Assembly: GCF_020889685.1 (NCBI RefSeq)
Contig: NZ_JACMYO010000070.1
Location: forward strand, 1 to 38,043
Reading direction: 5' to 3'
DNA: 38,043 nucleotides
From: Bradyrhizobium oropedii
GTDB lineage: Bacteria; Pseudomonadota; Alphaproteobacteria; Rhizobiales; Xanthobacteraceae
Shown here: piece after piece, positions 33,689 to 38,043 of the stretch
Numbering within the stretch: the stretch's first letter is position 1
Layout: each line of letters starts with the position of its first letter
Position numbers and translations under genes: made by a program
The notes under the pieces: generated by a model
Seen by the model: only the letters and a program-made list of their open reading frames with translations
Databases searched by the model: none
What the model was told of the DNA's origin: nothing

Positions 33689-33718
33689 GCCCGCCGGCCA
33701 CGCCCATGGCCGGCGGGC
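33689..33718. terminator. 12-bp GC-rich hairpin between livK and livH
   Basis: GCCCGCCGGCCA (33689-33700) pairs perfectly with TGGCCGGCGGGC (33707-33718) around a CGCCCA loop. It begins eight bases after the livK stop in the direction of transcription and ends 28 bases before livH. There is no U-tract, so it is more likely a partial terminator or 3'-end stabiliser of the livGFK message than a full stop. Confidence 0.65.
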
Positions 33719-33725
33719 ATGATCG

Positions 33726-34946
33726 TCACTTCTTCAGAAGCGCACAGGTGCTCTTGTCGAGCGGTGTGAAGGCCTGGTTGCCCGGCACGGTGCCGACCAG
33801 CTTGTAGAAGTCCCACGGCCCCTTGGACTCCGAGGGCTTCTTCACCTCGAACAGATAGGCGTCATGGGTGACGCGGCCGTTGGCCTCGACCTCGCCCTTG
33901 CCGAACAGCGGATCGTCGGTCGGGATCGTCTTCATCTTCGCGACCACCTTGGCGCCGTCATGCGGATTGCCGCCGAGCGCATCCAGCGCCTTGAAGTAAT
34001 GCAGCAGGCCCGCATAGACGCCGGCCTGCACCATGGTCGGAGGCGCGCCGCTCTTCATCTTCTCCGAGAAGCGCTTGGAGAACGCGCGCGTGTTGTCGTT
34101 GAGGTCCCAGTAGAAGGTCTCGGTGAAGTTCAGGCCCTGCGCGGTCTCGAGCCCGATCGCCTTGACGTCGGTGAGGAACAGCAGCAACGCGGCGAGCTTC
34201 TGTCCGCCCTTGACGATGCCGAACTCGGCCGCCTGCTTGATCGAGTTGGTGGTGTCGCCGCCGGCGTTGGCAAGACCGATGATCTTGGCCTTGGAGGCCT
34301 GCGCCTGCAGCAGGAACGAGGAGAAGTCGGCGGTGTTGAGCGGATGCTTGACGCCACCGACCACCTTGCCGCCGTTGGCGGTAACGACCGCGGTGGTGTC
34401 GCGCTCCAGCGCCGCGCCGAAGGCGTAATCCGCGGTCAGGAAGAACCAGGTGTCCCCGCCCGCCTTCACCAGCGCCTGGCCGGTGGCGTGCGCGAGCATG
34501 TAGGTGTCGTAGGTCCAGTGCACCGTGTTCGGCGTGCACTGCGCGTTGGTGAGGTCCGAGGTCGCAGCGCCCGAATTGATGTAGACGCCGTTCTTTTCCT
34601 TCACGACGTTATTCACCGCGAGCGCGACGCCGGAATTCGGCACGTCGACGATGGTGTCGACCTTGTCGACGTCGAACCACTGGCGCGCGATGGTGGTGCC
34701 GATATCGGGCTTGTTCTGGTGATCGCCGGAGATCAGGTCGATGGTCCAGCCCTTGGCCTTGAGGCCGGAATCCTCGATCGCCATCTGCGCCGCCAGCGTC
34801 GAGCCGGGACCGGCGAGGTCGGCATAGAGGCCGGACTGATCCGACAAGACGCCGATCTTGACGACCTTGTCGTCGGCGGAGGCAATGCTCGCGACGCTGA
34901 GCGCCATCGCGGTGCCGAACAGAAGCGCTGAAATCTTGTTTCTCAT
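33726..34946 (-). CDS. livK: ABC transporter substrate-binding protein, LivK type
   Basis: The 406-residue periplasmic protein has a signal peptide (to about IASA-DD) and the type I binding fold: KIGVLSDQSGLYADLAG, SGDHQNKPDIG, NSGAATSDL, WFFLTADYAFGAALERD. It is central in the operon, between the ATPases and permeases. It is highly similar along its whole length to the orphan at 15215-16450. Such proteins in Bradyrhizobium relatives carry varied ligands (amino acids, amides, aromatic acids), so branched-chain amino acids are only the family default. Confidence 0.94.
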   Translation of the reverse strand: MRNKISALLFGTAMALSVASIASADDKVVKIGVLSDQSGLYADLAGPGSTLAAQMAIEDSGLKAKGWTIDLISGDHQNKPDIGTTIARQWFDVDKVDTIVDVPNSGVALAVNNVVKEKNGVYINSGAATSDLTNAQCTPNTVHWTYDTYMLAHATGQALVKAGGDTWFFLTADYAFGAALERDTTAVVTANGGKVVGGVKHPLNTADFSSFLLQAQASKAKIIGLANAGGDTTNSIKQAAEFGIVKGGQKLAALLLFLTDVKAIGLETAQGLNFTETFYWDLNDNTRAFSKRFSEKMKSGAPPTMVQAGVYAGLLHYFKALDALGGNPHDGAKVVAKMKTIPTDDPLFGKGEVEANGRVTHDAYLFEVKKPSESKGPWDFYKLVGTVPGNQAFTPLDKSTCALLKK

Positions 34947-34985
34947 GGGGATTCCCTCAGTCCTTAAATTTTCTGGCTCGGGCGA

Positions 34986-35729
34986 TCAGACGCCGAGATA
35001 GGTATGCAGCTTGTCCATGTTGGCCGACAGCTCGGAATTGGCGAAGCCGTCGATCACCTTGCCGTGCTCGACGATGTAGTAGCGGTCGGCCACGGTCGAG
35101 GCGAAACGGAAATTCTGCTCGACCAGGAGGATCGTGAATCCCTGCGACTTCAGGCGCGCAATGGTGTGCCCGATCTGCTGAATGATGACCGGCGCCAGGC
35201 CTTCGGTCGGCTCGTCCAGCATCAGGAAGCGCGCGCCGGTGCGCAGGATGCGCGCAATCGCCAGCATCTGCTGCTCGCCGCCCGAGAGCTTGGTGCCCTG
35301 GCTGGTGAGACGCTCCTTCAGATTGGGAAACAGCGTGAAGATCTGGTCGAGCGGCAGCCCGCCCGGGCGCACCACCGGCGGCAGCAGCAAGTTCTCGCGC
35401 ACGTCGAGGCTCGAGAAGATGCCGCGCTCCTCCGGGCAGAATGCGATGCCGAGCCGCGCGATCTTGTCCGAGGTGGCGCGGATGATCTCCTTGTTGTCGA
35501 AGCGAATCGAGCCGGAGCGCTTGCCGATCACGCCCATGATCGACTTCAGCGTGGTGGTCTTGCCGGCGCCGTTGCGGCCGAGCAGCGTCACCACCTCGCC
35601 CGCCTTCACGTTGAAATTGATGCCGTGAAGGATGTGGGATTCGCCGTACCAGGCCTGCAGATCCTTGACCGTCAGCACCTCGGCGCCGGTCGCAGCTATA
35701 GGCTTTTCCGCCAGTTTTGCCTCAGCCAT
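34986..35729 (-). CDS. livF: ABC transporter ATP-binding protein LivF
   Basis: A 247-residue ATPase. Walker A is LLGRNGAGKTTTLKS (about 49-63), the Q-loop and LivF-type PEERGIFSSLDVRENL follow, then signature LSGGEQQMLAIARIL, Walker B FLMLDEPTEGL and the switch region VEQNFRFA. Its first codons overlap the end of livG by 8 bp, indicating translational coupling. It forms a heterodimer with LivG. Confidence 0.95.
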   Translation of the reverse strand: MAEAKLAEKPIAATGAEVLTVKDLQAWYGESHILHGINFNVKAGEVVTLLGRNGAGKTTTLKSIMGVIGKRSGSIRFDNKEIIRATSDKIARLGIAFCPEERGIFSSLDVRENLLLPPVVRPGGLPLDQIFTLFPNLKERLTSQGTKLSGGEQQMLAIARILRTGARFLMLDEPTEGLAPVIIQQIGHTIARLKSQGFTILLVEQNFRFASTVADRYYIVEHGKVIDGFANSELSANMDKLHTYLGV

Positions 35730-36498
35730 GCCCCGCTCCCAGATAGGCTTCCTTCACGCGCTCGTCCTTGGAGAGGTCGGCGTAGTTGCCCTCCGCCAGC
35801 ACCTGCCCGCGCGTCAGCACGGTGATGATGTCGGAGAGGTTGGCCACGACCGAGAGGTTATGTTCGACCATCAGGATGGTGTACTTGGCCGAGATCCGCT
35901 TGATCAGCGCCGCGATCTTGTCGATGTCCTCATGGCCCATGCCGGCCATCGGCTCGTCGAGCAGCATCATCTCGGGGTCGAGCGCGAGCGTCGTTGCAAT
36001 TTCAAGTGCGCGCTTGCGGCCGTACGGCATCTCGACCGCCGGCGTGTTGGCGAATTCGCTCAAACCGACGTCGTTCAGGAGCTCATGAGCGCGCGGATTG
36101 AAGCGGTCGAGCACGCTCTTCGAGCGCCAGAAATCGAACGACGAGCCGTGCTGGCGCTGCAGCGCCACGCGCACGTTTTCCAGTGCGGTCAGATGCGGAA
36201 ATACCGCCGAAATCTGGAACGAGCGGACCAGCCCGAGCCGCGCCACGTCGGCCGGCGGCATCGCGGTGATGTCCTGGCCCTTGTAGCGAATCTGCCCGCC
36301 CGTCGGCTTCAGGAATTTGGTCAGCAGATTGAAACAGGTCGTCTTGCCGGCGCCGTTCGGCCCGATCAACGCATGGATACTGCCGCGACGCACCTTCAGC
36401 GCGACGTCGCGAACGGCGAAGAAACCCGCGAATTCCTTGGTCAATCCGCTGGTTTCGAGAATGAACTCATCGGCCAAAAAGATTCCCCCATACGCCAT
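35722..36498 (-). CDS. livG: ABC transporter ATP-binding protein LivG
   Basis: A 258-residue ATPase with Walker A GPNGAGKTT (46-54), LVRSFQISAVFPHLTALENV typical of LivG, a degenerate signature PYGRKRALEIATTLA in place of LSGGQ, Walker B MMLLDEPMAGMG and VEHNLSVV. The ATG at 36498 is used; a TTG at 36477 preceded by GGGGGAA gives LADEFILETSGL and is a strong alternative start. It is the first gene of the operon, so the promoter should be in the gap upstream. Confidence 0.94.
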   Translation of the reverse strand: MAYGGIFLADEFILETSGLTKEFAGFFAVRDVALKVRRGSIHALIGPNGAGKTTCFNLLTKFLKPTGGQIRYKGQDITAMPPADVARLGLVRSFQISAVFPHLTALENVRVALQRQHGSSFDFWRSKSVLDRFNPRAHELLNDVGLSEFANTPAVEMPYGRKRALEIATTLALDPEMMLLDEPMAGMGHEDIDKIAALIKRISAKYTILMVEHNLSVVANLSDIITVLTRGQVLAEGNYADLSKDERVKEAYLGAGHG

Positions 36499-36817
36499 CG
36501 CCGCGAAGCCCCTCGCCCGCGTGGCCAGCTTTTTTCATGTTCGACAGGTTATCCGCAACGTCTTGGAAACCGTCCGGGGCCCGTCGCCTCCGGGCCGGAA
36601 TATGCCGTCATCTGCGGCAGTTACGCAAGGTGGAAAGCTGTGCAGTGCAGTATTGGCACGACCAGTTCCGGTTGATCCTTAGTCGAATGGCTTTTGAGCA
36701 CGCTTTGCGCCTCGGAAAGCCGTCATTAAGCGTGTTTTGCTCAGGTCTTTCCCTTTCATAGAATATTTCCGCCTCTCGGCCGAAGCTCCCGCCATTACAT
36801 TATGAACGGCTACAGCC
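36499..36817. other. Divergent intergenic region between livG and the PAS-protein pair
   Basis: 319 bp without a gene and less G+C-rich near its right end. It must hold the promoter of livGFKHM (leftward) and probably that of the PAS genes (rightward). TTGGCACG at 36653-36660 recalls the -24 half of a sigma-54 promoter, but the expected GC at -12 is missing. I can place no promoter with confidence. Confidence 0.4.
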
Positions 36818-37420
36818 TTGCATTTCGAGAGCGCCAATTCCTCCGTCATCAAGTCGATCCGCCAGCGTGATTTCCTCAACACGTGGCTGCGGCTTTATGC
36901 CCGTGGCCAGACGATGCCGCGCTTCGACGAGTTTCAGCCGGAGCGAATCGAGGAAGATCTGCCGGACACTGTTTTCTTCACCGTCGACGCAGCGGCGCAG
37001 CCGCCGCGGTTGACGATCGAGAGCGATGGCACGCGGATGGCGACCGCCTATGGACACAGCGGCAAGGGCCGCCTGCTCGACGACTATCTCGGACCGCGGC
37101 TCGCGGCGATCGTGATGCCGGTCTACCATGAATGCATCGTGCGGCAGCTCCCCGCCTACACCATCACCGATATCGACGACATCTACGGTCACGTCGTGGC
37201 CTATGAACGGCTGCTGCTGCCGTTCTCGGATGGCGGTCCCGTCACGCACCTTGTCGCGTCGCTGAAGACGATCAGCGAGAACGGCAGTTTCGAGATCCGC
37301 AACCTGATGCGCGGCAACGACGCGTTGCCGAACTTCAAGCTGTGCGCGATCATCGACCGCGACCTGTTCCACCGCGCCCCCGGCCGCATCCCGCCCGGGG
37401 ATGTGCTTGAATTCGGCTAG
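36818..37420 (+). CDS. PAS-domain (PAS_5-like) protein, first of a tandem pair
   Basis: A 200-residue cytoplasmic protein. It resembles the alphaproteobacterial PAS_5 family: an N-terminal helix (SVIKSIRQRDFLNTWLRLY), a beta-rich PAS core, and YERLLLPFSDGG near the end of the core. Start: an in-frame stop at 36803-36805 leaves TTG 36818 as the first start codon, and the resulting residues (FESANSSVIKSI) align with those of the next protein (FRSADPSVVKSI), so the TTG is well supported. No output domain is attached. The second gene begins three bases after its stop. A sensory role is inferred from the fold. Confidence 0.8.
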   Translation: MHFESANSSVIKSIRQRDFLNTWLRLYARGQTMPRFDEFQPERIEEDLPDTVFFTVDAAAQPPRLTIESDGTRMATAYGHSGKGRLLDDYLGPRLAAIVMPVYHECIVRQLPAYTITDIDDIYGHVVAYERLLLPFSDGGPVTHLVASLKTISENGSFEIRNLMRGNDALPNFKLCAIIDRDLFHRAPGRIPPGDVLEFG

Positions 37421-37423
37421 CCG

Positions 37424-38041
37424 ATGCCATTCAGAAGTGCCGATCCATCGGTGGTCAAATCGATCACGCAGCGGGTGCTGCTGAACGCCTGGCTGCGCGC
37501 CGTACGCAAGCCCGACGCGCTTCCTTTGCTGTGCGACTTCCACACCGAGGGCAGCGCCGACGAGCGGGCCGACATGATGGGCTTTGACGTCGAGGGCAGC
37601 GGCGACGCCGCCCGTTTCATGATCACGCAGGAAGGCGCGCGGCTGACCACCGCCTACGGCAACGAGCATGTCGAGCCGCGGCTCCGCACCAACCGCTATC
37701 TCGATGACGCGATCGGCCCGGAGCGCTATGCCGGCGTGATCCTCTCCTATCGCGCCTGCGTGACGCGCAAGCGTCCGACCTACACGGTCGCGGAGGTCAC
37801 CGACGCCGACGGCAAGGATGTCTCCTATGAGCGGCTGCTGCTGCCGTTCGGACGTGGCGATGCCGTCGAGCACATCATCGGCTCGTACAAGGCGATCAGC
37901 ATCGAGGGCGGCTTCCGGCTGCACAATCTGATGGGCGTGACGCCGAAATCGGTCACGGTGGTCACCATCCGGGCGGTGATCGACCGCAGGTTCGTGCCGG
38001 CAGATCGACCGGCGAGCCAGGATTCAGTCGAACTGATCTAG
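37424..38041 (+). CDS. PAS-domain (PAS_5-like) protein, second of a tandem pair
   Basis: A 205-residue paralog of the preceding protein with shared blocks SVVKSITQRVLLNAWLR, TAYG, YERLLLPFGRGD, and a similar C-terminal IRAVIDRRF (IDRDLF in the first). ATG start at 37424; TAG stop at 38039-38041, so it is complete at the edge of the window. Between the blocks the two copies have diverged strongly and the second has a longer loop (about 75-88). The pair is probably co-transcribed and may form a heterodimer; no catalytic domain or DNA-binding domain is visible. Confidence 0.82.
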   Translation: MPFRSADPSVVKSITQRVLLNAWLRAVRKPDALPLLCDFHTEGSADERADMMGFDVEGSGDAARFMITQEGARLTTAYGNEHVEPRLRTNRYLDDAIGPERYAGVILSYRACVTRKRPTYTVAEVTDADGKDVSYERLLLPFGRGDAVEHIIGSYKAISIEGGFRLHNLMGVTPKSVTVVTIRAVIDRRFVPADRPASQDSVELI

Positions 38042-38043
38042 CA

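Noticed and set aside
34123..34428. Similar plus-strand frame at 34123-34428 and minus-strand frame at 15748-16053, seemingly a shared small gene
   Set aside because: Both are antisense to the same conserved block of the two paralogous binding proteins; the similarity is inherited from the sense genes.
36653..36672. Possible sigma-54 promoter before the PAS genes (TTGGCACG)
   Set aside because: The -24 half is good but the -12 GC is absent at the required spacing.

Overview
The window is G+C-rich, densely coded chromosomal DNA from an alphaproteobacterium. It is most likely Bradyrhizobium or a close relative in the Nitrobacteraceae. The evidence is the gene order dnaB-alr-...-radA-cvpA-purF, protein texture typical of that group (Omp31-like barrel, PAS_5-type proteins, DUF47-pit, LivGFKHM), and many families of short palindromic intergenic repeats. 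No tRNA, rRNA, CRISPR array, intact insertion sequence or prophage is visible. The genus is an inference from texture, not from a marker gene.

Layout. 1-2850: the 5' part of a secreted c-type cytochrome-like protein with a long Pro/Lys/Glu-rich tail, diverging from a cyclopropane-fatty-acid-synthase family gene, then two small genes. 3135-13750: the replication/cell-wall/repair/purine block dnaB, alr, xth, an outer-membrane barrel, a truncated TauE/SafE permease, radA, cvpA, purF and an SDR oxidoreductase. The segment between alr and radA is an accessory insertion site. 13900-19500: an exported NHL-propeller protein, an orphan LivK-type binding protein, two head-to-head gene remnants (DUF2147 and SnoaL-like) created by one deletion, and a caspase-like protein with Sel1 repeats whose base composition differs from its neighbours.

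19484-23670 (minus strand): a YfgM-like protein, a lipoprotein, the GTPase Der and an MFS exporter, with repeat elements in two of the gaps. 23799-26839 (minus): nnrU-panB-acyl-CoA synthetase, compactly spaced, with a one-base frameshift in the synthetase. 26921-29389 (minus): a TonB-C-like exported protein and prfC. 29479-29860 (plus): a guanidine-II (mini-ykkC) riboswitch directly upstream of a SugE/Gdx guanidinium exporter. 29918-31722 (minus): pit and its DUF47 partner, preceded by a well-formed Pho box. 31828-36498 (minus): a complete branched-chain-amino-acid-type ABC operon, livG-livF-livK-livH-livM, with a 12-bp GC-rich hairpin after livK. 36818-38041: two tandem paralogous PAS-domain proteins.

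The best-supported regulatory discoveries are the guanidine-II riboswitch, the reverse-oriented Pho box before DUF47-pit, and the livK/livH hairpin. The best-supported signs of genome decay are the DUF2147/SnoaL deletion junction, the truncated TauE gene and the synthetase frameshift. I found no convincing wholly new multi-gene system. The least-explained pieces are the propeller-less lipoprotein in the usual bamB position next to der, the 25-bp palindrome region before dnaB, and the low-G+C segment flanked by 11-bp direct repeats before radA.
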